The notes beneath the pieces are model-generated. The model ran no database searches. It was not told the origin of the DNA and saw only the letters and a program-made list of their open reading frames with translations. Shown here piece by piece: positions 36,028-45,366 of a stretch of 64,000 bases of DNA. The first letter of the stretch is position 1. Each line of letters starts with the position of its first letter. The stretch is from Myxococcus xanthus (GTDB lineage: Bacteria > Myxococcota > Myxococcia > Myxococcales > Myxococcaceae). Made by a program: the position numbers and the translations under genes. The stretch lies in the NCBI RefSeq assembly GCF_900106535.1, contig NZ_FNOH01000010.1, positions 186,001 to 250,000 of the forward strand. The letters are read 5' to 3'.

Positions 36028-38205
36028 TCAGCGCTCCACGCTGGAGGCACCCGGCGTAGATGCGCTTTCCGACTGGCGGCATCGCGATTCGGCCGCGCGA
36101 GCGTTCGCGGCCTCGTAGCCGCGACCCACGGCTTCGAGCAGCGCCGCCGCGCGAGCGTAGTGTCCGGCGGCCTGTCCCTTGGGCAGCAACTGTTCGTCCG
36201 CGTGCGCGGCGGCGAGCAGGAAGGGCAGGGCGCGGTCCTCCTGCCCCGCTTCCATCCAGTGGTGGGCCAGGATGATGGCGGGCGCGCCATCCCGTTCGAA
36301 GACGCGTGCAAGCCGGCCGTGCAGGAAGCGGGCGGCGGAGTCGGACACGCTGGCGTGGACCGCTTCCAGCACCAGGTCGTGGGTGAAGCGCTCCGCTACG
36401 AGGATCTGCGCGGACTCCAGCTCGGACAGCGCCGCGTGCAGCTCCGCCACGCTGACCTGGAGCGCCTCGGGCGCCAATGCGGCTCGGAAGTGGAGGTCCG
36501 CTCGCGCCGCCAACTGCGCCGTGAGCCGGGCCAGGGGTGTGAGGCGCTCCAGACGGCGTTGGATGAGCGGCCCCACTCGCCCCGGAGGTGGGAGCCGGCG
36601 CGGCCAGTCCCGGTGGAGAGCGTCCGTTTCGATGAGGTGCTTCAGCGTCTCCACGATGTACAGCGGGTTGCCCCCCGTGTAGCGCGTCAGCGCCTCGGCG
36701 TGAGGTTCTGCGCCCGGAAGCTCCAGGCCCGCGAGCAGTTGCCGGACCTCTTCGAGCGCGAGCGGCCCCACCTCGATGACACGCGCGAGCCCCGTGTCCA
36801 CGAGTTTGCGCACGTTGGCTTCGGAGTAGGGCGGGAGCTCTCCCTTGCGGAAGCAGTCGATGAAGGCGGGCGCGCGGGCCGGCGCTTCGTACTTCCGCTC
36901 CATCATCCGGGCCAGCGAGTACATGAACAGCTTCGCGCTGGCCTGGTCCCAGTATTGGACGTCGTCGACGACGATGACCTGGTCACCCTCGTGCAGCAGG
37001 GCCATCGCCTCCGCGTGGGCCTCGTAGAAGCGCAGCTCGTCGGCCTCGGAGGCGAGCGGTGGCAGGGCGGTCCCATTGCCCAGCTCTGGCACGATGCGCG
37101 ACAGCTCCGTCCGGACCCAGTCCGGCATCACGATGCCGGGCCGCCGGGCCAGGTGGGCTCGGACCGCGCGTGTCTGGGAGGCATAGGGCACCTCCTGGTC
37201 ACCCGGGCGTGCTTCGAGCCGGAACCACGTCCCCACGGACGCGGCGAACTCCTCGGCGAGCCGTGTCTTTCCGCTGCCCGCGTCTCCCGCCACGAAGAGC
37301 AACTGCCCCGCCTCCAGGCCTTCCTGGAGCTGGCGCAGGGCGTGCTGCCTGCCCGCGAGGACGGGCGGGCGCATCACGCTCATGGGCAGCGGTGCTCGGG
37401 TGGGCTGGGGGGAGGCGGTCCACGCCGCATCCTTTTCGATGGTGCGCACCAGGGTGAGCGTCTCCGGCATGGGAGCGACGCCCAGGTCGTGTGACAGCGT
37501 GCTGCGCAGCCGCTCGAAGGCCGCGAGCGCCGCGCCCCGGTCACCCCGGAGGTAGTGCAGGCGGATGAGGTGGCGGCCGGCCTGTTCGGACTCCGGCTCC
37601 TGCTGCACCCAGGCCTGGGCCAGGGCCAGCGCGGTGGGCCAGTCCCGCGCGTCCATGCGGCGTTGGACTTCGGCCTCCCGGGCGTTGCGCACCCATCCCT
37701 CCACGGCGGCACGGGCTCCATCCAGCCACCGCGACAGCTCGTCGCAGTCGTCGAAGCTCACTCCCGTCAACAGGCCGACGCCGGTGCCCTGCAGCAGCGC
37801 TTGGAGGACATCGGGGGACAGGGGCTTTCCCGCGGCGCATTTCAGCCTCGCGAGGTCCAGCGTGACGTCTGGTGACAGGCCCAGTCGTTGGGAGTCCCCG
37901 TCCACCAGGTCCGTGCCGCCGCAGCTCAGCCGGAGCCGGCGCAGCAGTTGGCGCATGTTGTTGCGCACGGCGGCGGGCGGTGAGTCCGGCCACAGCAGGT
38001 GGGACACGGCGGCCTTCGACGCGGGGCCCTCCATGCCCAGGTAGGCCAGGAGGGTGGCGGCTCGGCGGTCCATCCTCACGCGCTGCCCGTCGGGACCTTC
38101 CAGGTGGGCATGGCCCAGGACCCGAGCGCTCCAGCCCCGCATCTTCACCTGCGCCACTCCGTCATGCGACTCCGCTTCCGGCCAGTTCGACCCCATATCG
38201 AACAT
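36028..38205 (-). CDS. SARP/BTAD-type transcriptional regulator with AAA ATPase
   Basis: The 725-residue protein has a winged-helix DNA-binding head (about 25-110: VRMDRRAATLLAYLGMEGPASKAAVSHLLW). A bacterial transcriptional activator (BTAD) helical region follows (about 115-255), then an AAA/STAND-like ATPase with Walker A GDAGSGKT at 307-314 and Walker B VIVVDDVQYWD near 415. A long helical, TPR-like C-terminal part ends the protein. Such regulators (SARP, and LuxR-family LAL-like proteins without the C-terminal helix-turn-helix) activate genes, often for secondary metabolism or development, upon ligand binding. The start ATG 38205 faces the divergent cca gene. The target genes are unknown. 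Confidence 0.9.
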   Translation of the reverse strand: MFDMGSNWPEAESHDGVAQVKMRGWSARVLGHAHLEGPDGQRVRMDRRAATLLAYLGMEGPASKAAVSHLLWPDSPPAAVRNNMRQLLRRLRLSCGGTDLVDGDSQRLGLSPDVTLDLARLKCAAGKPLSPDVLQALLQGTGVGLLTGVSFDDCDELSRWLDGARAAVEGWVRNAREAEVQRRMDARDWPTALALAQAWVQQEPESEQAGRHLIRLHYLRGDRGAALAAFERLRSTLSHDLGVAPMPETLTLVRTIEKDAAWTASPQPTRAPLPMSVMRPPVLAGRQHALRQLQEGLEAGQLLFVAGDAGSGKTRLAEEFAASVGTWFRLEARPGDQEVPYASQTRAVRAHLARRPGIVMPDWVRTELSRIVPELGNGTALPPLASEADELRFYEAHAEAMALLHEGDQVIVVDDVQYWDQASAKLFMYSLARMMERKYEAPARAPAFIDCFRKGELPPYSEANVRKLVDTGLARVIEVGPLALEEVRQLLAGLELPGAEPHAEALTRYTGGNPLYIVETLKHLIETDALHRDWPRRLPPPGRVGPLIQRRLERLTPLARLTAQLAARADLHFRAALAPEALQVSVAELHAALSELESAQILVAERFTHDLVLEAVHASVSDSAARFLHGRLARVFERDGAPAIILAHHWMEAGQEDRALPFLLAAAHADEQLLPKGQAAGHYARAAALLEAVGRGYEAANARAAESRCRQSESASTPGASSVER

Positions 38206-38356
38206 ACGGAACGGTGCCGGAAACGGGTCTTCGGATAAATGGTTTTATTTGAATTAACAGCGAGGGCCCAAGCCGTCTCGGGGCTTGGAACGCGGGAGTC
38301 TGGCCGGTACAACGCGCCCCTGGGCCCGCGGGCATGTCGTCCTGGCCCCGGCTGTC
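38206..38356. promoter_or_regulatory. Divergent promoter region between the SARP/AAA gene and cca
   Basis: This 151-base gap contains an AT-rich stretch around 38230-38260, far above the local average. It should carry the promoters for both genes. No consensus -35/-10 pair could be confidently marked. A SARP-type direct-repeat binding site was looked for and not found. Confidence 0.35.
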
Positions 38357-39625
38357 ATGATCGCGAACCTCCACAACGCCGACATCCCCCAGCCCGTGCT
38401 GGACGTCATCGCGCGGCTGCGCGACCTGGGCCACGCCGTCTACCTGGTGGGGGGCTGCGTCCGGGACATGGTGCGCCTGGTCCACCCCAAGGACTTCGAC
38501 GTAGCGACCAGCGCGCTGCCGCAAGAAGTCCAGGGCGCCTTCCGCAAGGTCATCCCCACGGGCATCCAGCACGGCACCGTCACCGTCCTCCAGAATGGCA
38601 CGCACGTGGAGGTGACGACGTTCCGCTCGGAGGGGGATTACCTCGACGGCCGCCGGCCCAGCTCGGTGGCCTTCGAGCGCGACATCGTCAAGGACCTGTC
38701 CCGGCGCGACTTCACCATCAACGCGATGGCCTACAACCCGCTGGACCGCGAGCTGGTGGACCCGTTCGGCGGACAATCGGACCTCCGGTCGCAGCTCATC
38801 CGCTGCGTGGGCTCCGCGCAGGAGCGCTTCTCCGAGGACGGCCTGCGCCCCTTGCGCGCCGTGCGCTTCGCCGCGGTGCTCGGCTTCGCGCTCGATTCCG
38901 CCACCCGCGCCGCCATTCCCGCCACGCTCGGCGTCTTCCGCAAGGTCGCGCTGGAGCGGGTGCGTGAGGAACTGGTGAAGCTGCTCCTGTCACCCCGGGC
39001 GGAGAGCGGTCTGCTGTTGCTCGCGGACACCGGGCTTCTGGACGTGTTCCTTCCGGAGCTGGCGCGCGCGGAAGCCTCGGCCGCCGCGTCCGTCCGGGCC
39101 GCGGTGCAGGCCTCGCCGCTGGAGGTGGAGGTCCGTGTCGCGGTGCTGCTGGCCGATTTGGTGGACCGAGCCCAGGCGCGCGACATCGGCCTGCGGCTGA
39201 AGTTCCCCAACAAGGTGGCGGACCTGGTGGCGCTGCTCGTCGAACACGCGAAGGCGGAGACTCGTGTGGGGGAGCCGGACGCCGCGCTTCGCCGGCTCCT
39301 GGCTCGCCTGGGGCCGCCGCAGCTTCCGCTGTGGGCAGCGGTCGTTCGCGCCCGGGTCGGAGTCCGCCAGCCGGACGCGCTCCCAGCGGTGGAGGCGCTC
39401 ATTGCCCGCGTGGAGGCGCTCGCCGCCGCGAAGCCGCCGTTGACGGCGAAGGACCTGTCGCTGACAGGAGGCGACATCATGGCCGCCCTGGGCGTGGGGC
39501 CTTCTCCCATCGTGGGCGAGGCCACCCGCTTCCTCGTCGAGTCCGTCCTGGATGATCCGAGCCTGAACACGGCCGACGCCCTGCGGCAGCGGTTGCAGGC
39601 GTGGCAGGCGCAGGTTGCTCGCTGA
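38357..39625 (+). CDS. cca: CCA-adding / poly(A) polymerase family tRNA nucleotidyltransferase
   Basis: The 422-residue enzyme belongs to the class II nucleotidyltransferases. The catalytic head has VYLVGGCVRDMVRL, the metal pair in KDFDVATSA, the basic FERDIVKDLSRRDFTINAMAYNP motif and EDGLRPLRAVRFAA. It adds or repairs the 3' CCA of tRNAs, which fits the two tRNA genes here that do not encode CCA; a poly(A) polymerase role is the alternative in this family. The ATG at 38357 gives the family N-terminus. Divergent from the SARP/AAA gene and followed, after 97 bases, by mnmA, another tRNA-modifying enzyme. Confidence 0.88.
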   Translation: MIANLHNADIPQPVLDVIARLRDLGHAVYLVGGCVRDMVRLVHPKDFDVATSALPQEVQGAFRKVIPTGIQHGTVTVLQNGTHVEVTTFRSEGDYLDGRRPSSVAFERDIVKDLSRRDFTINAMAYNPLDRELVDPFGGQSDLRSQLIRCVGSAQERFSEDGLRPLRAVRFAAVLGFALDSATRAAIPATLGVFRKVALERVREELVKLLLSPRAESGLLLLADTGLLDVFLPELARAEASAAASVRAAVQASPLEVEVRVAVLLADLVDRAQARDIGLRLKFPNKVADLVALLVEHAKAETRVGEPDAALRRLLARLGPPQLPLWAAVVRARVGVRQPDALPAVEALIARVEALAAAKPPLTAKDLSLTGGDIMAALGVGPSPIVGEATRFLVESVLDDPSLNTADALRQRLQAWQAQVAR

Positions 39626-39722
39626 GCCGGCGGGCTGCACGGAGTGACGGGGAGCGGGAAAGGGCGCCCTTCGCGTCCTCCCCGCGTGCGCCCGGACGCG
39701 CGGGCGTGTAGGAAGGAGCACC

Positions 39723-40769
39723 ATGCGAGTCGTCGTTGCGATGAGCGGCGGGGTGGATTCCTCGGCCGCGGCTGCCCTGCTCAAGGAGCAGGGCCACGAG
39801 GTCATCGGTATCACCCTGCGCGTCTGGTCCTACGAGGGCAAGGCGACGTGTGGGAGTTGCTGCAGCCCGGATGACATCGATGACGCGCGGGCCGTGGCCC
39901 AGACGCTGGGGATTCCCTTCTACGTGGCCAACGCGGAGGAGATCTTCCAGGACCGGGTCATCAACCCCTTCGTCCAGTCATACCTGGGCGGGCGCACGCC
40001 CATCCCCTGCGTCGCCTGCAACCGGGACGTGAAGTTCAACTTCCTCCTCAAGCGCGCCCGAGCGCTCGGCGCCCGGCTGGCCACGGGCCACTACGCCCGC
40101 GTGGAGGAGGTGGACGGCCGCTTCGTCCTGCGTCGCGCCGTCGATGCCGCCAAGGACCAGAGCTACTTTCTCTTCACGCTCGGCCAGGACGAGCTGCGCG
40201 ATATCCTCTTCCCCGTGGGCGGCATGACAAAGGCGGAGGTCCGCGCCGTCGCGGAGCGGCACGGCCTGGTCACCAGCCAGAAGCCGGAGAGCATGGAGAT
40301 CTGCTTCGTGCCGGACGGCGACTACGCGGGCTTCGTGGAGAAGGTCGCCGGGCCGCAGCCGGCCGGGGACATCGTGGACACCGAGGGCAACGTGCTCGGC
40401 ACCCACCAGGGCATCCACCGCTACACCGTGGGCCAGCGCAAGGGGCTCAACCTGGGGGGCGGCGAGATTCGCTATGTCCACCGGCTGGAGCCGGAGACGC
40501 AGCGCGTGGTGGTGGGCCCCGCCGAGGGCACCGGCCGCGACAACTTCGGTCTGCTCCAACCCCACTGGGTGGACGGGCCGCCTCCGGCCAGTCAGCCGGT
40601 GGAGGTCCGCATCCGGCACCGCCACTCGGGCGCGCAGGGGCGGGTGCATGTCTCGCCGCACGGGCTCGTCTCCGTGAAGCTGGACGCGCCCGCGCGCGCC
40701 GTCACCCCCGGGCAGGCCGCGGTGGTCTACGATCAGGACCGCGTGCTCGGCGGCGGTTGGATTGTCTGA
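39723..40769 (+). CDS. mnmA: tRNA-specific 2-thiouridylase
   Basis: The 348-residue enzyme thiolates U34 of the wobble position in tRNA-Lys, -Glu and -Gln. The PP-loop AMSGGVDSS is at 6-14. The catalytic cysteine motif [12 protein letters not shown] and the second cysteine in [10 protein letters not shown] follow, and the [17 protein letters not shown] and GQRKGL motifs are typical. A strong AGGAAGGAG site precedes the ATG. It needs a sulfur relay not seen in the window. Gene order with cca is consistent with a tRNA maturation cluster. Confidence 0.96.
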   Translation: MRVVVAMSGGVDSSAAAALLKEQGHEVIGITLRVWSYEGKATCGSCCSPDDIDDARAVAQTLGIPFYVANAEEIFQDRVINPFVQSYLGGRTPIPCVACNRDVKFNFLLKRARALGARLATGHYARVEEVDGRFVLRRAVDAAKDQSYFLFTLGQDELRDILFPVGGMTKAEVRAVAERHGLVTSQKPESMEICFVPDGDYAGFVEKVAGPQPAGDIVDTEGNVLGTHQGIHRYTVGQRKGLNLGGGEIRYVHRLEPETQRVVVGPAEGTGRDNFGLLQPHWVDGPPPASQPVEVRIRHRHSGAQGRVHVSPHGLVSVKLDAPARAVTPGQAAVVYDQDRVLGGGWIV

Positions 40770-40796
40770 CCCGCGTTGCCTCGGAGGGTGCAGCAC

Positions 40797-41579
40797 ATGG
40801 CGCAGCGCCTCGTGGGATGTCTGATCGCGGTCGTCACCGTCTTCGCGGCCGCTGGCTGCAAGGAGCGCTCGGACAAACCCGTCGCGGGGCTGCTCGCCGC
40901 CGGTGCGCCGGTGCTGCGCGCGGAAGGCAAGCAGTGGCGGCCCATCGCCGTCGGCTCGCAGTTGCTGGGGCATGACGAGCTGAAGGCCACCGGCCCCGCG
41001 GTGCTGGAGTTCTTCGGTGGTGGCCTGCGCTTCCTGGAGAAGGGCGACACGCTGGAGGTGGGCGAAGCGGACGAGGCGAAGCTCCATGGCGTCAACCTGC
41101 CGTCCCGCCACATTGTCGAGGGCAAGCTCCAGGAGGCGCCGCGCCCGCTGCGCATCATCGCCGCGCGCTACACCCAGGTGCAGGTGACGCCCGCGAGTGC
41201 CCAGCAGGAAGACCCGTACAGCTCCAACGGCTACTTCGTCGCCTTCTTCACGCCCAACGGGCTGTCGCCCAACAAGACCTCTGACGAACCGTCGCGGGAT
41301 GGCCCTCGCAAGCCGTTGCCGCCTCCGCCACACCGCCCCCGCGTGCCCCACATCCACGCAGGCAACCTGGGCGAGGGCGGTCTGGTGGCCACCGTGGAGG
41401 ATGGCTTCATCGTGGCGGAGACGGACGACCTGGCCACCGCCGTGCTGCTGGAAGGGGGCGATGTGCCGCTGGGCCGCACGGTACGACTGATGGTGCCCGC
41501 CGGCACGGAGGTGGTCCTGCGCACGCAGCAGGGACGCAAGATTGAAGTCGAAGGGCCCGCGGACGTCCGGTTGCGGTGA
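40797..41579 (+). CDS. Lipoprotein, possible FecR-like beta domain
   Basis: The 260-residue product has a lipoprotein signal ending AAAGC (cysteine about 20). Residues 25-105 resemble the FecR-like beta helix that sits in periplasmic regulatory proteins (GAPVLRAEGKQWRPIAVGSQLLGHDEL, then GGLRFLEKGDTLEV). A Pro-rich linker near 155-185 precedes a second beta segment at the end. It should be in the periplasm. The ribosome site TCGGAGGG precedes the ATG. No sigma factor gene is adjacent, so a FecR signalling role is not supported by context. It starts 27 bases after mnmA. Confidence 0.8.
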   Translation: MAQRLVGCLIAVVTVFAAAGCKERSDKPVAGLLAAGAPVLRAEGKQWRPIAVGSQLLGHDELKATGPAVLEFFGGGLRFLEKGDTLEVGEADEAKLHGVNLPSRHIVEGKLQEAPRPLRIIAARYTQVQVTPASAQQEDPYSSNGYFVAFFTPNGLSPNKTSDEPSRDGPRKPLPPPPHRPRVPHIHAGNLGEGGLVATVEDGFIVAETDDLATAVLLEGGDVPLGRTVRLMVPAGTEVVLRTQQGRKIEVEGPADVRLR

Positions 41580-41653
41580 GGGGACGGGGAGGGTGGTTTG
41601 TCCTTTGGGGGCCCGCTTCGGTAGAGTCCTCGGTCGCCCAGCGGGAGGTGTGC

Positions 41654-42037
41654 ATGACGCGCAGTGAGCTCATCGAGCGCATCGTGGAGCGTGCCACGCA
41701 TGTTCCACGGCGTGAGGTGGAAGCCATCGTCCACGCCGTCTTCGAGGAAATGTCCCAGGCCCTGATCGCCGGACGGCGAATCGAGCTGCGGGGCTTCGGC
41801 GTCTTCTGCGTCCGCACGCGCCGGGCTCGCACGGGCCGTAACCCCAAGACGGGCCAGCGCGTGTCGGTGCCCGCGCGGCGCACGTTGTCCTTCGCCGCCG
41901 GAAAGGACCTGCGCGAGCGGCTCAATGCCCCACCCGCCATGGCGGCTTCCCCCGTTCCGGACACCCCACCCGGGGAGGCGCTGTCGCCGCTGCCGCTCGC
42001 CGCGGGGGCTTCGTTCTCCGTGCCCGTCACGGGTTGA
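41654..42037 (+). CDS. HU/IHF-family DNA-binding protein
   Basis: The 127-residue protein opens with the HU/IHF fold: TRSELIERIVERATHVPRREVEAIVHAVFEEM, the IELRGFGVFCVRTRRARTGRNPKTGQRV beta-arm and proline-containing tip, and a C-terminal helix. It bends DNA and organises the nucleoid. It lacks the very short end of typical HU, having about 30 extra Pro/Ala-rich residues instead. It resembles IHF beta most closely, but alpha/beta status is not certain. It follows the lipoprotein by 74 bases. Confidence 0.9.
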   Translation: MTRSELIERIVERATHVPRREVEAIVHAVFEEMSQALIAGRRIELRGFGVFCVRTRRARTGRNPKTGQRVSVPARRTLSFAAGKDLRERLNAPPAMAASPVPDTPPGEALSPLPLAAGASFSVPVTG

Positions 42038-42171
42038 CGGTGAGGCTTGGAGTCGTTCCGCGAATTTGACCGGCTCAGGGGTGGGGCGTACTTTGCCCTC
42101 CATGCCGTCGCTACAGGCCGCAACACGGATTTCGTGTGGCCGTTGCGACCGCGCCCGAGGACTTTCAAGCC

Positions 42172-43050
42172 ATGCGTGATGCTCACCGGATGAAGGAGAA
42201 GTTCGACGTCTCTCTGGACAACCGGCAGATCGTCAGCCTGCTCATCGCCGGCATTGTCGTGATGGGCGCGGTCTTCGTGCTGGGGGTCGTCGTCGGCAAG
42301 AAGCTCGCGGGCAACGCGGATGCCGTGGCCGCGCCGGACCTGCTCTCCGCGTTGGATGCCAACGCGCAGGCGCTCCAGAATGTGCAGCAGGAGCAGCCGC
42401 TCACCTTCCCGGACGAACTGACCCGCAAGGCCGCTGCCGAGCCGGTGGCCCCGCCGCAGCCCAAGCCCGTTGTCGCCAAGGCTCCGCCGCCGACGGAGAA
42501 GCCCGCCGCCGCGAAGCCGCCCGAGCCGAAGCCGGCCGCCGCGCAGCGCGCCGCGCTGGCGCCCACGCCGGACCCGGACACGGGGGAGCTGCCGCCGGAG
42601 GAGCCCAAGGCCGAGCCGGAGCGCGTCGTGGTCGCCGAGGCCCCCACCGCTCCGACTCCCGCGAAGGCCGTGCCGGTGTCGGGCAAGGTGGAGGCGTCCG
42701 CCGTCCCCACGCGCACCACCACCACGGAGGGTGGCGGCCTGAAGGAGGCCATTGCCCGCGCCACCCAGCAGCCGGCGCAGCCCGCCTCGCCGCCCGCGCA
42801 GGCCGTGAAGGGTGGGGCCTTCACGCTCCAGCTCTCGGCGTTCCAGGACAAGCAGGAGGCCGACCGCTTCGCCGCTCGGTTGCGTGATCGGGGCTATGCC
42901 CCCTATATCCTGACGGCCGAAGTGGCCGGTAAGGGCACGTGGTACCGCGTCCGCATGGGAAGCTTCGCCTCCCGGGATGCGGCCACCCGGTATCTGTCAG
43001 ACTTCAAGCGTGAGACTTCGCTCGACGCATTCGTGGCCGGCACGAACTAG
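42172..43050 (+). CDS. SPOR-domain membrane protein
   Basis: The 292-residue product has a cytoplasmic head (about 1-22), one membrane helix (about 23-45, LIAGIVVMGAVFVLGVVVG), and a long Pro/Ala/Glu/Lys periplasmic linker. The SPOR domain covers the last 75 residues (FTLQLSAFQDKQEADRFAARL, then the usual WYRVRMGSF ending). SPOR domains bind peptidoglycan stripped of peptides and localise proteins such as FtsN and DamX to the division site. The layout matches FtsN. The ATG at 42172 starts the head; an earlier in-frame GTG at 42136 is possible. Which SPOR protein this is cannot be told from sequence. Confidence 0.88.
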   Translation: MRDAHRMKEKFDVSLDNRQIVSLLIAGIVVMGAVFVLGVVVGKKLAGNADAVAAPDLLSALDANAQALQNVQQEQPLTFPDELTRKAAAEPVAPPQPKPVVAKAPPPTEKPAAAKPPEPKPAAAQRAALAPTPDPDTGELPPEEPKAEPERVVVAEAPTAPTPAKAVPVSGKVEASAVPTRTTTTEGGGLKEAIARATQQPAQPASPPAQAVKGGAFTLQLSAFQDKQEADRFAARLRDRGYAPYILTAEVAGKGTWYRVRMGSFASRDAATRYLSDFKRETSLDAFVAGTN

Positions 43051-43077
43051 AGCGGGACGAGGAAGACGGGAAGCGCC

Positions 43078-43440
43078 ATGACGACGACGAAGCGGGTGGA
43101 GAAGCCCTGGGGATACGAACTCATCTGGGCTCACACCGAACGCTACGTGGGCAAGCTGTTGCACGTGAAGCAGGGCCACAAGCTCAGCCTGCAGTTCCAC
43201 AACCGCAAGGATGAGACCATCCACGTGCAGAGCGGCAAGCTGCTCTTCGTCGTCGACGAGGGCCAGGGGCTCATCGAGAAGGAGATGAACCCCGGTGAGA
43301 GCTACCACATCAAGCCGCTCACCAAGCACCGCATGGTGGCGCTGACCGACTGTGACATCCTCGAGGTCAGCACCCCGGAGCTGGACGACGTGGTCCGGCT
43401 CGAGGACGCCTACGGGCGCACCGGCACCAGCAACCCGTAG
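43078..43440 (+). CDS. Cupin, mannose-6-phosphate isomerase type II-like
   Basis: The 120-residue protein is a single cupin barrel with both conserved metal motifs: LQFHNRKDETIHVQSGKL and the later PLTKHRMVALTDCDILEVSTPELDDVVRLEDAYGR. This is the architecture of small sugar-nucleotide or mannose-6-phosphate isomerase type II proteins, where the histidines and glutamate bind a metal. A catalytic role in mannose metabolism is plausible but the small size makes a sugar-binding or regulatory role equally possible. It is 27 bases after the SPOR gene and may share its transcript. Confidence 0.85.
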   Translation: MTTTKRVEKPWGYELIWAHTERYVGKLLHVKQGHKLSLQFHNRKDETIHVQSGKLLFVVDEGQGLIEKEMNPGESYHIKPLTKHRMVALTDCDILEVSTPELDDVVRLEDAYGRTGTSNP

Positions 43441-43464
43441 CCGTTGTCCACCGCGGCGGCCCGC

Positions 43465-44064
43465 CTATTCGCGGGCCGCGTTGTTCGGGTTGCGGGTCCA
43501 CTTGTCCACCGTGCCGTCCCCGTCCAGGTCCTCGCCGATGCGATCCACCTGGCCACCTTCCCAGTACTCCCAGTAGTCGATGCGGCCCGTCCCGCGCGTG
43601 TCGCGCTCCTTGCGCACCAGCTTGCCGCCTTCGTAGTACGTGAAGCTGTCCGGGCGGCCATCACCGTTGGTGTCGCGCTCGCGGCGCGTGTTGACGCCCT
43701 TCTCATGGAAGTAGGTGGCGTCCACGCGTCCGTCGAAGTCCAGGTCCAGTGACTCACGCGCCTTGTCGCCGTTGGCGTCGAAGTAGCGCGTCAGGTCCAC
43801 GCGGCCGTCCCAGTTCAGGTCCAGCTCCTGGCGCACCTTCCGCCCGTCCACCGTGTAGGTCCACACGTCCGGGCGGCCGTCGCCGTTGGCGTCCTGCTGC
43901 GTGACTTCCTCGTTGGCCCCGCGTTCCGGGCGGATGGCCTCCCCGGCCTGCCGGCCCCTCGCGGTGCCCGCGCCATCCTGCTCCGCCGACTTGCTACTGG
44001 CGCAGCCTGCCAGGGCCCCCGAGGTCATGAGGCCTAGGAAAATCAACTGCTTGTAGCGTGGCAT
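43465..44064 (-). CDS. Lipoprotein with calcium-loop-like (EF-hand/dockerin-like) repeats
   Basis: The 199-residue product has a lipoprotein signal (lipobox ALAGC, cysteine about 21). The body is a chain of at least six repeats of about 20-25 residues built on D-x-[ND]-x-D-G-x-x-[DP], e.g. [45 protein letters not shown] and DLDGDGTVD. Most fit calcium-binding loops as in EF-hand or dockerin modules; one (DANGDKARE) has lost the glycine. Between loops, Tyr/Phe-rich strands ([17 protein letters not shown]) suggest a beta repeat rather than paired EF helices. Calcium binding is likely; the partner is unknown. Confidence 0.85.
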   Translation of the reverse strand: MPRYKQLIFLGLMTSGALAGCASSKSAEQDGAGTARGRQAGEAIRPERGANEEVTQQDANGDGRPDVWTYTVDGRKVRQELDLNWDGRVDLTRYFDANGDKARESLDLDFDGRVDATYFHEKGVNTRRERDTNGDGRPDSFTYYEGGKLVRKERDTRGTGRIDYWEYWEGGQVDRIGEDLDGDGTVDKWTRNPNNAARE

Positions 44065-44138
44065 CGAGAACTCCCAGGGTCTGGGGGCCGCTTGGCGACG
44101 TCATTCGCACGAGATGCTTTCGCGCGACACGTCATTTC

Positions 44139-44155
44139 ATATATTTTCACATATC
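44139..44155 (+). promoter_or_regulatory. AT-rich promoter or operator just before the ribbon-helix-helix gene
   Basis: A short AT-rich patch, with TATATT at 44140-44145 and a second ATAT block at 44151-44154, ends 4 bases before the ATG at 44159. If TATATT is a -10 element, the transcript would begin within a few bases of the start codon, giving a leaderless or nearly leaderless message. The two ATAT blocks could also be an operator for the encoded protein. No Shine-Dalgarno sequence is present. Confidence 0.35.
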
Positions 44156-44158
44156 GCC

Positions 44159-44338
44159 ATGGCCCGAAAGAAAGTCAGCACCACCATCTACATCACCCCG
44201 GAGCAGAACGAGCTCCTCAAGGCGCTGAACCAGAAGACGAAGGTGCCCGTGGCCGAGTACATCCGCCAGGGCATCGACCTGGTCCTGGAGAAGTACAAGG
44301 CGCAGTTGCCGGGGCAGTCGACGTTCGACGAGCTGTGA
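44159..44338 (+). CDS. Small ribbon-helix-helix DNA-binding protein
   Basis: The 59-residue product matches the ribbon-helix-helix (CopG/MetJ-like) fold: a basic strand [17 protein letters not shown] followed by helices in [21 protein letters not shown]. Such proteins dimerise to bind short palindromes and usually repress their own promoter. The start ATG at 44159 lacks a ribosome site; an in-frame ATG at 44114 is an alternative with a longer head. It sits 14 bases before the nucleotide-sugar decarboxylase gene, so it may control that gene and galE-like gene after it. Confidence 0.8.
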   Translation: MARKKVSTTIYITPEQNELLKALNQKTKVPVAEYIRQGIDLVLEKYKAQLPGQSTFDEL

Positions 44339-44352
44339 GAGAGAGGCGTGAC

Positions 44353-45321
44353 GTGAAGAGCATGCGTGGGAAGCGGGTAGCGGTCCTGGGCGGCGCCGGC
44401 TTCGTCGGGTCGCACCTGTGTGAGCGTCTTCTGGATGACGGCGCGGCGGCGGTCATCGCCGTGGACAACCTCATCACTGGCAACGAAGAGAACCTGCGCA
44501 CGCTGAACGGGCGGCCGGGCTTCTCCTTCGTCAAGGCGGACATCACCGAGCGCATCCCGGTGGAAGGGCCGCTGGACTACGTCTTCAACATGGCCTCGCC
44601 GGCCTCGCCCATCGACTACGCGCAGCTCCCGCTGGAGACGCTGCGTGTGGGCTCCATTGGCACGGAGAACGGGCTGAAGCTGGCGGAGGCGAACAAGGCG
44701 GTGTTCCTGATGGCCTCCACGTCGGAGGTATACGGGGATCCGCTGGTGCATCCGCAGCGCGAGGACTACTGGGGCAACGTGAATCCCATTGGCCCCCGGT
44801 CCGTCTACGACGAGGCCAAGCGCTATTCGGAGGCCATCACCGCGGCCTACGGGCGCACCAAGGGCGTGCAGGTCCGCATCGTCCGCATCTTCAACACCTA
44901 CGGTCCGCGCATGCGCCTCAATGACGGCCGCGTGGTGCCGGCCTTCGTGGGCCAGGCGCTCAAGGGCGAGGACTTCACCGTCTTCGGGGACGGCAGCCAG
45001 ACGCGCTCGTTCTGTTACGTGAAGGACTTGGTGGACGGGCTGGTCCGGCTGATGCTGTCGGATGAGTCGAACCCGGTGAACATCGGCAACCCCCGGGAGA
45101 TGACCATCCGTCAGTTCGCGGAGGCCGTGCGCGCGGCGGCGGGTGGGGGTGGGAGCATCATCGAGAAGCCGCTGCCCAAGGATGATCCGAAGCAGCGTCA
45201 GCCGGACATCACCCGGGCTCGGACGCTGCTGGGCTGGGAGCCGAAGGTTCCGCTGGAAGAGGGTCTTCGGGAGACCATTGCGTGGTTCCGAGAGGTTGCC
45301 GGCACGAAGCCCCCGGCATAG
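44353..45321 (+). CDS. NAD-dependent nucleotide-sugar decarboxylase/epimerase (UDP-xylose synthase-like)
   Basis: The 322-residue protein is an extended short-chain dehydrogenase. It has the Rossmann [16 protein letters not shown] segment, STSEVYGDP catalytic serine region, YDEAKR active-site Tyr-Lys and FNTYGPRM. The sequence is closest in feel to UDP-glucuronate decarboxylases, which make UDP-xylose, but an epimerase cannot be excluded. The GTG start at 44353 follows a GAGAGAGG site; an ATG lies 3 codons in. Likely a cytosolic step in making sugars for surface polysaccharides. Confidence 0.88.
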   Translation: MKSMRGKRVAVLGGAGFVGSHLCERLLDDGAAAVIAVDNLITGNEENLRTLNGRPGFSFVKADITERIPVEGPLDYVFNMASPASPIDYAQLPLETLRVGSIGTENGLKLAEANKAVFLMASTSEVYGDPLVHPQREDYWGNVNPIGPRSVYDEAKRYSEAITAAYGRTKGVQVRIVRIFNTYGPRMRLNDGRVVPAFVGQALKGEDFTVFGDGSQTRSFCYVKDLVDGLVRLMLSDESNPVNIGNPREMTIRQFAEAVRAAAGGGGSIIEKPLPKDDPKQRQPDITRARTLLGWEPKVPLEEGLRETIAWFREVAGTKPPA

Positions 45322-45366
45322 TTTGCCGGCGCGAAGATCCTGCATGGCCTGCAGGCGGGAGGTTGC

